Shown piece after piece: positions 24,044-33,101 of a stretch of 64,000 bases of DNA. Within the stretch, counting starts at the first letter, position 1. The number at the start of each line of letters is the position of its first letter. This DNA comes from JAHRVQ01 sp051278195 (lineage in GTDB: Bacteria; Pseudomonadota; Gammaproteobacteria; Pseudomonadales; Azotimanducaceae): assembly GCA_051278195.1 (NCBI GenBank), contig JBNMQM010000004.1, positions 60,416-124,415 on the forward strand. The letters are read 5' to 3'. Below the pieces are notes generated by a model. That model worked only from the letters and a program-made list of their open reading frames with translations, did not search any database and was not told the DNA's origin. A program made the translations under genes and the position numbers.

Positions 24044-26965
24044 GTGACTGAAATAGAAACGAAACTTCGGCGCCTAAAACCGGATGTGGCTGATCAATAT
24101 GCGCGCGTCTCGCGGCTGTTGGATGGCACTCTCAATGAGACTCAACTTTCCCGTTGGAGTGACCTCTGTTGGCTGCTGGCAGATGCTGGTTGGCATGGTT
24201 GGGAAACAACCCACGATTATCTTGCCTTGTCGTTGCAGCTAGCAGATGAACCCGAGCGGCTGCTGGCAGTGGGTGAATACTGTTCGTTATTGGTCGGCAC
24301 TTCATTCGAGCCAGGCCGCATCTATTTACGTGGTGTCAGTGACCTTATACAAGCGCGGGAGTTCCGAGGCTTATCGGTTATTGAGCAAACGGGGAAATTG
24401 ATTGTTGAGCGCTTTCAACATGCATCAAATCTACACACGGCATTTTTCAAAACAGCATTTGTCGTGGCGATTGATCAGGACCAAAGCATATTGTCTGCCT
24501 GGTGCCGATTTGCGGCGCTCAATGCCAGTCTTGAGCGTGCAGCACTGCTAGAATTTCTAAACCTTTCTCAAACGGCGCCTGAGCAAAACTGGTTGATACT
24601 CGCCGAAATTGCCGAGTGCCATCGCGATAATGCCGTGGCCTATCTCGCCTTCGCGGCGAAAATTCGCTATGCGGTTGCACCTGTCGAGCAACCACTGGCC
24701 GCGTTGGTTCTAGGCTACTCAAAAAAACAGCACAGTATTGATCAGTGGCTAGATGCACTGGGGCGGTCACTGCCGTTGCTAAAAGAGTCGGACGCCCGAA
24801 TTTTGGTCGAGTTAACGGAACCTCTGAATAGCGTCGTGCTCGCAACAGCCTTGGCAGAAACGGCCGTTAAGCTGCCACTGAATCAATTCGAGGTGATGAG
24901 CGCCTGGCTTGAAAGTCGGCCACGAGCCGATCATGAGAAAGTGACTGCGGCCTACTTGAAGTTGGAATCGGCGCAAAGTGAACAGCGTCTCCAAGAACTC
25001 ATGGGCCAGGTGCAACTCCATGAAGAGCAGCGCCAACTGCAGTTATTTGCCGAGGCGATGAGTGGCACGCGACTTAAAATTGAAGCAGGAGAAGGGTTAC
25101 CTAGCTCCGATGGTCAGGTGGTGCGTTTGCCGGCATTGATTGATGTGCATCGTGAACGTGCTGACAACTATCGTTGGTTAAAAACTGCTTTGACACATCA
25201 GCTCGGTTGTTATGAATTTGGTACGTTCGACTACAGCCGTGGTAACAGTTACGTCGCTTTTGACGACCAGTTTCGCAGTTATGAACAGCCCATGTTGGCT
25301 GAAGTGTTGTTTACGATCTGCGAAGCAGCCAGGGTAGATTGGCTGCTTGCGAAGCGGTATCGGGGTGCGGCTCAAGACCTTGAACTCGTAAAATCAGCAG
25401 CGGCACAGGATCGACTTTTGGCTGGATTGTCAGAGCGACATCAGTTACTAGAAGTCATGGTTTCCTTCTCACTGGACGCAATCCAATCAGACGCGTTGAC
25501 GGAATCTGATTTTCTTGACGGGTTTTTGGCAGGTGCTTTGGCAGAAGCCGCGATTGATCTTTGTGAGGTCATGAATCATTTGAAATCAAACACGGCAAGC
25601 GTGCAAACCTCGATGGATGTCATGGCGACGTGTTATGCGATTGTTTCGATGACGCCGATTGACGTGAAGCCGATCCCAACTGTTATGTATCGTGGCGTTA
25701 TCCCGTTCGATGATGCGAGTATTAATTTGCAGCTCACGGCGTTGGAAGATATGGACCCCGACTTTACGGAAAATGACGAAGACGGTGTGCAAATGACAGG
25801 GACGACGGATGAGGCGAACCCTAATATCGACGAATTGCAGGCAGGTGAAGTAGAAAATCCGACAGCTGTGATTTCGGCAGATGAAGATATTCTGGTGCCC
25901 GATGACCTAGAGCAATTGGATGACCCAGCGGGTTTGAAAAAGATGGAACGCCTCAAGCAAGAGCGACAAGAGCCCGCAGAAACTACTTATCGCTACGATG
26001 AATGGGACCACGTCATCGAAGACTACCGACGCCGCTGGTGCACCTTGTTCGAGTTTCGTCAACTCGAACAGGATGTGGATTTTGTGCCAAATACGTTGAG
26101 TGAACATCGAGCCTTGGCGACAAAAGTGCGTCGCCAGTTGAATATGTTGCGACCCGAGCTACTGCGCAAAGTAAAAGGCGTGCAGGATGGCGAAGAGCTA
26201 GATTTGGAGCGTGCGATCGAAGCGGTGGTTGATCGCAAGTCCGGTGTTAGTCCCTCTGACAATATCTACGTGCAGCGGCAACGCAAAGAGCGTGATGTTG
26301 CTGCGCTATTTTTACTCGACATGAGTGCCTCGACCGACGACCTAATTGAAGTTCCGCCGACAGTTTACGTTGAAGATGATGATGACTACTTGCATGGCTT
26401 TGCTAACGTTGGCGAGGTGCCAGAGAAGGAACGCGGCAAGACGATTCTTGATCTTGAGAAAGAATCGGTGGTACTGATGGCTGAGGCCCTGGAAGGGTTG
26501 GGCGACTCATACGCGGTTTGCGGTTTCTCCGGTTATGGCCGTGATCGAGTGGAATATTACGTCTGCAAAGATTTTGATGAGCCCTACAACTATCATGCGA
26601 AAGGCAATATTGGTGGTATTAAGCCATGCCGGAGCACGCGGATGGGGCCGGCGATTCGGCACGCCAGCAAAATGCTCGCGGCCACGGAATCGAGAGTAAA
26701 GGCTCTGATCATTATCAGCGACGGCTATCCCCAAGATTATGACTACGGCCAAGATAGAAATAGCAAAGACTATGGCGTTAAGGACACCACTCGCGCCTTG
26801 AGTGAAGCCAGTCAGCAAGGCATTCAGAGCTTTTGCTTGACGGTTGATCCATCGGGTCACGACTATTTGCGCGAAATGTGTCCTGATCAACAATATATGG
26901 TGATGCAGGACATCACCCAATTGCCCGATGAGTTGTCTAAAGTTTACCGAGGGCTGACGTCATGA
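24044..26965 (+). CDS. CbbO/NorD-type von Willebrand factor A domain protein
   Basis: 973 residues from GTG 24044. The first 650 residues are a large, mainly helical region with no recognised enzyme motif; an acidic stretch follows (about 570-640). The C-terminal VWA domain starts near residue 755 with the MIDAS motif DMSAS, and has the later MIDAS Thr region CRSTRMGPAIRHAS and IIISDGYPQDYDYG. This is the CbbO/NorD layout, the adaptor that docks the AAA+ ring on its client. It overlaps the VOC gene by 4 bp. The N-terminal half is long and may define client choice. Confidence 0.93.
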   Translation: MTEIETKLRRLKPDVADQYARVSRLLDGTLNETQLSRWSDLCWLLADAGWHGWETTHDYLALSLQLADEPERLLAVGEYCSLLVGTSFEPGRIYLRGVSDLIQAREFRGLSVIEQTGKLIVERFQHASNLHTAFFKTAFVVAIDQDQSILSAWCRFAALNASLERAALLEFLNLSQTAPEQNWLILAEIAECHRDNAVAYLAFAAKIRYAVAPVEQPLAALVLGYSKKQHSIDQWLDALGRSLPLLKESDARILVELTEPLNSVVLATALAETAVKLPLNQFEVMSAWLESRPRADHEKVTAAYLKLESAQSEQRLQELMGQVQLHEEQRQLQLFAEAMSGTRLKIEAGEGLPSSDGQVVRLPALIDVHRERADNYRWLKTALTHQLGCYEFGTFDYSRGNSYVAFDDQFRSYEQPMLAEVLFTICEAARVDWLLAKRYRGAAQDLELVKSAAAQDRLLAGLSERHQLLEVMVSFSLDAIQSDALTESDFLDGFLAGALAEAAIDLCEVMNHLKSNTASVQTSMDVMATCYAIVSMTPIDVKPIPTVMYRGVIPFDDASINLQLTALEDMDPDFTENDEDGVQMTGTTDEANPNIDELQAGEVENPTAVISADEDILVPDDLEQLDDPAGLKKMERLKQERQEPAETTYRYDEWDHVIEDYRRRWCTLFEFRQLEQDVDFVPNTLSEHRALATKVRRQLNMLRPELLRKVKGVQDGEELDLERAIEAVVDRKSGVSPSDNIYVQRQRKERDVAALFLLDMSASTDDLIEVPPTVYVEDDDDYLHGFANVGEVPEKERGKTILDLEKESVVLMAEALEGLGDSYAVCGFSGYGRDRVEYYVCKDFDEPYNYHAKGNIGGIKPCRSTRMGPAIRHASKMLAATESRVKALIIISDGYPQDYDYGQDRNSKDYGVKDTTRALSEASQQGIQSFCLTVDPSGHDYLREMCPDQQYMVMQDITQLPDELSKVYRGLTS

Positions 26966-27381
26966 GCTTGTCGCCATTTCACCTAGCGATACCGGTTCGC
27001 AACGTCAAGGAAGCGGAAACGTTTTATACAGATATTCTAGGCTGTAAAGTTGGACGTAAGAGTGATCATTGGGTGGACCTTAATTTGTTTGGCCATCAAT
27101 TGGTCTGTCACGAAGCTGAATTAAGCCCTACCTACGGCAACCCTGTAGATGGCGATGATGTACCCGTGCCGCATTTCGGTGTCGTACTCACCATGGAACG
27201 CTGGCAGGCTTTTGCGGAGCGATTAAAATCCCTAAACGTTGAATTTGTGATTGAGCCGCGAATTCGCTTTAAAGGGCTCGCGGGCGAGCAGGCGACCCTG
27301 TTCTTTAAAGATCCTAGTGGTAACGCGCTTGAGTTTAAGGCGTTTGCCAACATCGAAGCGGAACTCTTCAAGTCCGACTGA
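26962..27381 (+). CDS. VOC (glyoxalase/bleomycin resistance) family protein
   Basis: 139 residues. One VOC module in two beta-alpha-beta-beta-beta halves: HLAIPVRNVKEAETFYTDILG at the start and the typical FKDPSGNALEFKAFA near the end. Possible metal ligands are His at residue about 8, and Glu in ALEFK. Similar proteins act as isomerases, dioxygenases or binding proteins on small molecules. The ATG overlaps the stop of the VWA gene, so it belongs to the hydratase-CbbQ-CbbO operon and is a candidate client or partner enzyme of the AAA+/VWA pair. Confidence 0.9.
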   Translation: MSLSPFHLAIPVRNVKEAETFYTDILGCKVGRKSDHWVDLNLFGHQLVCHEAELSPTYGNPVDGDDVPVPHFGVVLTMERWQAFAERLKSLNVEFVIEPRIRFKGLAGEQATLFFKDPSGNALEFKAFANIEAELFKSD

Positions 27382-27430
27382 GTCTGTCGTTTGCGATAAG
27401 CATTGGTGAACAGAGCAGCAAAAATTAGGC

Positions 27431-27459
27431 AAAAAAAAGCGGCTGTAAAACAGCCGCTT
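27431..27459 (-). terminator. Intrinsic terminator for the 98-residue exported protein gene
   Basis: A 9-bp stem (AAGCGGCTG at 27437-27445 with CAGCCGCTT at 27451-27459), 5-nt loop, followed on the minus strand by eight T (27431-27438 read as A on plus). It serves the minus gene ending at 27490 and may also damp the convergent plus operon. Confidence 0.85.
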
Positions 27460-27489
27460 GGAGTTCGCTAATTAGGATTTGGGAAAAGC

Positions 27490-27786
27490 TTAATCAGCGA
27501 GAGAAAGGTTGCGCGTGCGGTCAGTAGAATAGGTCATGCCGCCATCAGCAAAGGCACACACGGCGTTGAATCGCTCGCCTTCTGTGCTGACTTTCATTTT
27601 CACTTCAAAATTTCCACCGCGCTTTTTGATTCGCTTCAATTTGCTTCTCACATCAGACTGGTACAACTCATCGAGGTGAGATTTACATTCATTCAGGGCA
27701 TCGCTCTTAGAGCCTGCTGCACTGGCGTTGAATGACATAAAAGCGCTTAAACAAAAGATTGAGATAAAAGATAACGTCGATTTCAT
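27490..27786 (-). CDS. Small exported protein of unknown function
   Basis: 98 residues with a clear Sec signal (about 1-23, ending SFNASAAG). The mature part is basic in the middle (RSKLKRIKKRGG) and ends NLSLAD; two Cys (in NECKSH and NAVCAF) could form a disulphide in the periplasm. GGGAGA precedes the ATG. Flanked by its own terminator, hence a single-gene transcript. I do not recognise a family. Confidence 0.75.
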   Translation of the reverse strand: MKSTLSFISIFCLSAFMSFNASAAGSKSDALNECKSHLDELYQSDVRSKLKRIKKRGGNFEVKMKVSTEGERFNAVCAFADGGMTYSTDRTRNLSLAD

Positions 27787-28014
27787 ATGATTTCTCCCTT
27801 TGACAGATTGTTTATCCGCAAAGCGTTCACCGTGATTTAGTGAGTTGAGGTATCAAGTGATACCCAAGAAGGAAGGAATACTGGCTCGCATTTCTTCTGT
27901 ACTTTCACTGTCTCACCAACAATGTAAGCACTGATCACATTATAATGAGAATGTGAGCAACGTCAACATAGAGCTGGTTTATATGACTTATTCCCTGTGG
28001 CTATAAAAGTAGCG

Positions 28015-28152
28015 CTAGCGAAACTGTAAGAGCGCCTCTCGAGGGCCGCCCGCTTCGCCCAATACGTGTTTGAGGTAGTCCGTGTAGTTACCCATCCACA
28101 TACTCGATGATCGCTGTCGCCCTTTGGCAGCATCCGTTTTAGTGGACTTCAT
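28015..28152 (-). CDS. Putative 45-residue protein downstream of the 147-residue gene
   Basis: Minus-strand ATG 28152 follows the stop codon of the upstream gene directly (TAA then ATG) and the frame closes with TAG at 28015-28017. The peptide starts MKSTKTDAAKGRQRSS and continues with MWMGNYTDYLKHVL and a tail GGPREALLQFR. It is basic, amphipathic in the middle and has no signal. The zero-base junction suggests translational coupling. It is below usual gene-caller length limits. No family recognised; the coding call rests on position and composition only. Confidence 0.45.
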   Translation of the reverse strand: MKSTKTDAAKGRQRSSSMWMGNYTDYLKHVLGEAGGPREALLQFR

Positions 28153-28596
28153 TTACCAATTATTGCAACGCAGCCAGACTTTGCCATCAGAGCTTGCCTC
28201 GCAAAGCTCCGTCCAGGCTTCCACCGCTTCCTTAGACGGTTCTACCTGATCTTGGCGGTCTGCTTTCATTTTTTTCACCACTGCTGCGAGGTCTTTATCG
28301 TTAACTTCATATCGAAACTTCGCCTCAATTCTGTCGCAGACCGCTTTGTTTTGAATTTCGTCATGTAGAGCATCGAATGAAAAAGCTGCGGCTGCAGCAG
28401 GCTCAGCAGGATTTTCTCCTTGCCAATCTACGCGGCGCAGGGACTCGCTGTAGCCGCCAGCTTTAAATTGCGCGATCATTTCCGGCGGCGTTGGCTCGTC
28501 GCATGCGACGCATGCAGCAGTGCCTACAACGACGACATCGAAGTGCGTTGGGTCTGGCTTGTCGATAACTGAAGTGTCGCTGGTACCGTTGCTCAT
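28153..28596 (-). CDS. Hypothetical acidic cytoplasmic protein
   Basis: 147 residues with a disordered start, then HFDVVVVGTAACVACDEP, an Ala-rich stretch (about 62-69) and a helical C-terminal half (DLAAVVKKMKADRQDQVEPSKE) ending in WLRCNNW. The DVVVVG start recalls FAD-binding Rossmann proteins, but the GxGxxG is absent, so that reading is rejected. Cysteines at about 29 and 32 form a CxxC-like pair. It sits behind the RND pump genes on the same strand after an 85-bp gap, and is coupled to the 45-residue ORF. Function unknown. Confidence 0.6.
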   Translation of the reverse strand: MSNGTSDTSVIDKPDPTHFDVVVVGTAACVACDEPTPPEMIAQFKAGGYSESLRRVDWQGENPAEPAAAAAFSFDALHDEIQNKAVCDRIEAKFRYEVNDKDLAAVVKKMKADRQDQVEPSKEAVEAWTELCEASSDGKVWLRCNNW

Positions 28597-28681
28597 CTAA
28601 AACTTTTTGTGGCTGACTTTGTGTTTTGCACCGAGTATTCCTTTTCCTTGCGCGCAGGCAAAGACTAGGGCTAATGAAAAA

Positions 28682-31600
28682 TCACACAGGTTGGGCTGTA
28701 ACCTTGACGTGACGCTGGTCGCGGCGAATGTACCAACAGAACAACGAGGGTACTAAAATCAATGCCAATATCGCCGAGCCTGCAACGCCGCCAGCAATGG
28801 CCATTGCCAGTGGCGGCCAGAAGTTACCGCCAAAGATGATCAGTGGGATAAATCCGCCGATGGTAGTAACTGTCGTCGAGATAATGTGCCGACTAGAGTT
28901 GACGACCACTCTGGTCGTAGCCGCAATGTCACCGGCCATTGCATCATCGTTGGCGCGCAGCGCCGACAACACGATAATCGCGCCGTTGATTGCCAGGCCA
29001 ACCAAACCCAGGGTGCCAATCAGAGCGGTATAGCCGAGCGGATAACCGGATATCCACACGCCAAGTAAAGCGAGGCCAACGGAGAGGAAACCGACAAGAC
29101 CAATTATTGCCGCATGCCGAAAAGAGTTAAGGGATAAGACAATCACCGCGACCATTAGCCAAAGAAATGTCAGGAAGGTCGCCATGATGTTGTTGACCGC
29201 TTCGCCGCGCTTTTCTTCTTCGCCGCCAAATTCGATACGATAGCCCGGTGGCAAAGAGATGTTGGCCTGTTCTAACCGGTTCCGAAAATCCTCGACGGCT
29301 TCACTGGGATAGGCGTAAGGCAGCAGGAAGCCAGATACGGTGTTGATCCGCTCGTTCTGGTAACGGTCAATTCGAGTGGGTGCGGGTTCTAGTCGGATGC
29401 TGGCGAGCTGCTCTAGCGGAATGCCGGTGTAACCGGATCGACTGTTGCCACCCATGATGGGCAGCGAATTGATCTCGCCCAGATGATTGCGAGCGGAGCT
29501 GTCGAGTCTGACTCTAACTGGGATTTCTGTTGAGCCTTCCATTACATTCGCTGCAATCAAGCCGCTCAAGTCACTGTTGAGTTGTTGGGGGATTTGTTGA
29601 TTGCTGAGTCCGAGCATCCGCGTCATGTTTTCATTCGGATAGACCGATACTTGTGCCACGTTTCCCGAGAGTGTCGACGTTGTGTAGGTCACGTCTTTAG
29701 TATCCGACAGTACCAGCCGAATTTTTTCTCCCAAGCTGCGTAGGGTCACAAGATCTGGCCCGACGATTCTGATTTCAACTGGCGCTGTGAAGGGCGGCCC
29801 CTGCTCGAAAGGCAACGTCATAATCCTTGCTCGAGGAAACGCTTGCATCAGATCTTTCTGAAGGTTCGGCAGTATGACGCGTGGGTCATCCACGTGAGCT
29901 GTTGTCACAAAGCCATTGGCGAAACTCGAAACACCGTCGCTATTGCCGATCATGTTGTAGTAAACCGGCGGTGAGGGTTCCCCCACAAACCAGTGGCTCT
30001 CGACGATCTCTGGCACACCAGCAAGGTACGCTCGCGCACGATTCACTTCTGCCAATGTCTGATTAAGAGACGTGCCAGCAGGCATGGTGACTTGTACCTG
30101 AAATTGATTGCGGTCCACGGGTGGGAAAAAAGACGAGGTCATGGTGCCGGCAACCAAAAACCCAATGATAGGCAGAACGATGGATGCGCCAACGCCGATG
30201 AGTGGTTTTTCACAAACTGTGTTGATCAACTTCTGATAAACAGGAATCAAATGTTTAGGGGTATAACCATTCACCCACCAGTGGTCAGAGTCTGGTTCTC
30301 TTGGCAGATATCGATCAATAAATCCGGCAACAGTCGGGATGATGGTCATTGCCAAAATGAAAGATGCACTCACAGACAGCACCACTGCGACGGCCATCGC
30401 GCCAGTAAAATCACCGATACCGCCAGGGGTCATGGCAATCGGTAAGAATGCGAAAGCAGTGGTTGCCGTGGAGGCGAGCAGTGGTACAAACAGGTGTCGA
30501 ACCGACTTACTGATAGCACTGGGTATATCTGCGCCATCTCGCCGTTTCATTTTGTATTCTTCTACCACGACAATCGCGTTATCGATCAGCAGTCCCAATG
30601 CGATAATCAGTCCGGTCACGGACATCTGATGTAAGGGGATATCCAATGCGTAGAGACCCACTAACACCATCGCCATGGTCATGGGTATTGCGCAGCCCAC
30701 AATAAATGCTGAGCGGAAACCCATTAGAAAAAACAGCGCGATCAAGACCAGTAGAATCGCCAGTATCAAGTTGGTGAGTAGCGTCGTGAGACGTTCTTGT
30801 GTGTAATAGTTCTGATCGACAATGATGTCGAGTTCAACAAGTTCAGGCAGTTCGGCATCATACTCATCGATGATTTGTTTAGCCGTTTCCACCCAGCGGT
30901 CTACGCGACGGCCCGTTTCCATCGTAGTGGTGACCAGGATGCCGCGTTTATCATTTAATAGCGCTAAAGATTCTGGTGGATCGACATAATGCTTATAAAC
31001 ATGAGCGACGTCTGAGAGACGTAAAAATTGCCCATTGGCAGAGCCCGGCAGTGGAATCGAGCCGATTCTTTCAACTGAGGTGAGTTCGCCTTTGACTTCG
31101 ACCACCAATGAGTAATCCGGGCCTTCCAGATCTCCTGCAGCAACTTTGGTGTCCGATGCACTGATCGCTTGCATGAGTTGCGGCATGGATATACTGGCCC
31201 TAGCCAAGCGTAGTGGATCAACCTCGACCAGAACTTCTTGTAGGGGTTCGCCATATACATCTGTTTCTTTTGTGCCCGGTAAAGATGACAGTCGTGTTTT
31301 GAGTTCGGTTGCGATTCGCTCCAAAACTGAAATGGGTGTGACATCGCTGGTAATGGCAATCGCGAGAGTCACGGCGACGGGTGATCGAGGTTCTAGCTGA
31401 GGGTTTGTTGCGCTCGTCGGCAAATCCGTTCCTATTTCGCCCATCTTGTCGCGAACTTCGCTCCATACCAGGTCGACTTCGTTAGCCTTTACCTCGTCGT
31501 ATAGTTCCACTTGGATATTGGAATACCCGGATCGTGATGTTGATGCGATGGTTTTGACCTCAGGAACTTCTCGCAAGGCATTTTCAACTTTTTCAGTCAC

Positions 31601-31786
31601 AAGCGTTTCAACGCGTTCTGCTGTGGCTCCGGGGAAGAACGTTTCCACGAAACCAAAACGTTCAGTCATAGTGGGGTCTTCCTGCCTCGGCAGATTAAGG
31701 AAGGCCGAGATCCCGGTGACAAGAATAAAACCCATGGCAAGTGCGGTTAGGCGGGGAAATACGTAGAATGCGTTAGAAAGGTGCAT
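28682..31786 (-). CDS. RND efflux transporter permease
   Basis: 1034 residues with the AcrB-like layout of twelve membrane helices and two large periplasmic loops. Family marks include TERFGFVETFFPGATAERVE in the first loop and GLLIDNAIVVVEEYK in the fourth helix. AcrB has two aspartates at this last site; here it is Asp-Asn, a change found in several HAE1-like branches. The second half repeats the pattern (VGLAINGAIIVL). It uses the proton gradient to export drugs, metals or fatty compounds through the adaptor encoded 3 bp upstream and an outer membrane channel, which is not encoded nearby. The divergent TetR gene is the likely regulator. Confidence 0.95.
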   Translation of the reverse strand: MHLSNAFYVFPRLTALAMGFILVTGISAFLNLPRQEDPTMTERFGFVETFFPGATAERVETLVTEKVENALREVPEVKTIASTSRSGYSNIQVELYDEVKANEVDLVWSEVRDKMGEIGTDLPTSATNPQLEPRSPVAVTLAIAITSDVTPISVLERIATELKTRLSSLPGTKETDVYGEPLQEVLVEVDPLRLARASISMPQLMQAISASDTKVAAGDLEGPDYSLVVEVKGELTSVERIGSIPLPGSANGQFLRLSDVAHVYKHYVDPPESLALLNDKRGILVTTTMETGRRVDRWVETAKQIIDEYDAELPELVELDIIVDQNYYTQERLTTLLTNLILAILLVLIALFFLMGFRSAFIVGCAIPMTMAMVLVGLYALDIPLHQMSVTGLIIALGLLIDNAIVVVEEYKMKRRDGADIPSAISKSVRHLFVPLLASTATTAFAFLPIAMTPGGIGDFTGAMAVAVVLSVSASFILAMTIIPTVAGFIDRYLPREPDSDHWWVNGYTPKHLIPVYQKLINTVCEKPLIGVGASIVLPIIGFLVAGTMTSSFFPPVDRNQFQVQVTMPAGTSLNQTLAEVNRARAYLAGVPEIVESHWFVGEPSPPVYYNMIGNSDGVSSFANGFVTTAHVDDPRVILPNLQKDLMQAFPRARIMTLPFEQGPPFTAPVEIRIVGPDLVTLRSLGEKIRLVLSDTKDVTYTTSTLSGNVAQVSVYPNENMTRMLGLSNQQIPQQLNSDLSGLIAANVMEGSTEIPVRVRLDSSARNHLGEINSLPIMGGNSRSGYTGIPLEQLASIRLEPAPTRIDRYQNERINTVSGFLLPYAYPSEAVEDFRNRLEQANISLPPGYRIEFGGEEEKRGEAVNNIMATFLTFLWLMVAVIVLSLNSFRHAAIIGLVGFLSVGLALLGVWISGYPLGYTALIGTLGLVGLAINGAIIVLSALRANDDAMAGDIAATTRVVVNSSRHIISTTVTTIGGFIPLIIFGGNFWPPLAMAIAGGVAGSAILALILVPSLFCWYIRRDQRHVKVTAQPV

Positions 31787-31789
31787 TGT

Positions 31790-32911
31790 TTAACTGCCAG
31801 CTGGCAGAAAGTTGGACGAGCGGGTGGCCACGCGGACGTTTTGGCCGGGGACGATGCGACCCGTGCCACTGTCGACGATCAGATCACCATCTTCAAGCGT
31901 GCCACGAACGTAAACGGCATTTCGACCACGATACAAAATTTCCACCAGCCTGGTTTCGACAGTGGTTGCATCCGCATCGTTCTCAGTGACGACCAGTACC
32001 GCCCACAAACCTCGTTGGCTCTCGGCGAGCGCTGATACTGGTACCCAGTAACCATCTCCTTTCACATTGACAGATAAGTTCAATTCGGCGAGCGTGCCAC
32101 CAAACAGATTGTCACCGTCGATCGTGAATAGGGCGGTGACGGTGCCGGTGACGGGATCAACATTGGGCAAGATCGCCTTCAGTCGTCCTGGAATCTGACG
32201 GTCACTAATCGTGAACTCATAGGAATTTCCGACCACAAGACTACCGATCATTTTTTGCGGGAAGCCAATCGTTGCTTCCAAAAAGCCGTTTTCGACCACT
32301 GTTATCGCCGGTACTCCTGGGTTCACGATGCTGCCTTCATCAAGGTGGCGGGTTTGCACCTGGCCATCGTAGGCAGCTAGCAGGATCGTTTTGTTAAAAC
32401 TCACAGCGAGCTGTTCTGCTCTTGCACTGGCCGCTCTCAGTTGAGTTTCAGTCACGCCGAGATTAGCTCTCTGAATGGCTTGCTGCTGTTGGAGTTCGTC
32501 TAGTAGTTGGATAGAAACGTGACCTTGTATCGCCAGTTCCTGGTGCCTTTTTAGGGTTGATTCACTCAGTTGTAGCTGCGCCTGCTGGGCATGAACCATC
32601 GCTCTTGCCGTATCCACTTCTGCCATGGCGGCTTCGAGTTGGGCGTTAATCGCAGCCTGGTCCAACGTGACCAGTGGCTCACCGGTCTTAACGAGGTCTC
32701 CTTCATTCACATGGACTTGGCTGATAACGCCGGAGGTTTCAAATCCCATATGGCTCATGCGGCGGTGCTTGAGTTGTCCGCCATAAACCCTGGTTAAATC
32801 GTAGCTATCCGATAAATTTAGCTGCAGCGTGCTCACCGACATGGGTTCTGCGAACAATGGGGCGTGCCAGAGGCTAATGCTCAGGAGCAGGGCAGCGATC
32901 GATTTCGGCAT
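31790..32911 (-). CDS. RND efflux periplasmic adaptor (membrane fusion protein)
   Basis: 373 residues with a signal peptide (1-22), a lipoyl/hairpin region with SQVHVNEGDLVKTGEPLVTLD and a long coiled coil (about 85-155), then beta-barrel and membrane-proximal domains with TVVENGFLEATIGFP. It links the inner membrane pump to an outer membrane channel in the periplasm. No lipobox Cys is seen. First gene of the pump operon; the start is 190 bp from the divergent TetR gene, with a candidate operator in between. Confidence 0.93.
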   Translation of the reverse strand: MPKSIAALLLSISLWHAPLFAEPMSVSTLQLNLSDSYDLTRVYGGQLKHRRMSHMGFETSGVISQVHVNEGDLVKTGEPLVTLDQAAINAQLEAAMAEVDTARAMVHAQQAQLQLSESTLKRHQELAIQGHVSIQLLDELQQQQAIQRANLGVTETQLRAASARAEQLAVSFNKTILLAAYDGQVQTRHLDEGSIVNPGVPAITVVENGFLEATIGFPQKMIGSLVVGNSYEFTISDRQIPGRLKAILPNVDPVTGTVTALFTIDGDNLFGGTLAELNLSVNVKGDGYWVPVSALAESQRGLWAVLVVTENDADATTVETRLVEILYRGRNAVYVRGTLEDGDLIVDSGTGRIVPGQNVRVATRSSNFLPAGS

Positions 32912-32946
32912 GAGATGACTCCGAGGTTTGCGTAATTATAATTCTA

Positions 32947-32965
32947 ATGTTAGCAATGTCAACAT
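32947..32965. promoter_or_regulatory. Imperfect inverted repeat, candidate TetR operator
   Basis: ATGTTAGCA and TGTCAACAT flank one central base; 7 of 9 positions pair. It lies 36 bp upstream of the adaptor ATG and 137 bp before the divergent TetR gene, where a TetR-family repressor would control both promoters. Assignment to this TetR is inference from position. Confidence 0.4.
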
Positions 32966-33101
32966 GCCGAATGGGTCACGATCTAATACTCATCTGGACT
33001 TACTAGCGTAAAACGACTCAAAATGGCAAAACCCAGACAGGCTGCGTCGGTCAGACTGCCTCAAACTTTCAGGTTAAACGGACATATTAGATGGACTGTG
33101 A

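Noticed and set aside
22373..26965. Rubisco or NO reductase activation locus
   Set aside because: No cbbLS, cbbM, norBC or nir gene is in the window; the neighbours are acyl-CoA and VOC type genes.
28153..28596. FAD-binding protein suggested by DVVVVG near the N-terminus
   Set aside because: The GxGxxG dinucleotide loop is missing (GTAACVA), the protein is only 147 residues, and no other flavoprotein motif follows.
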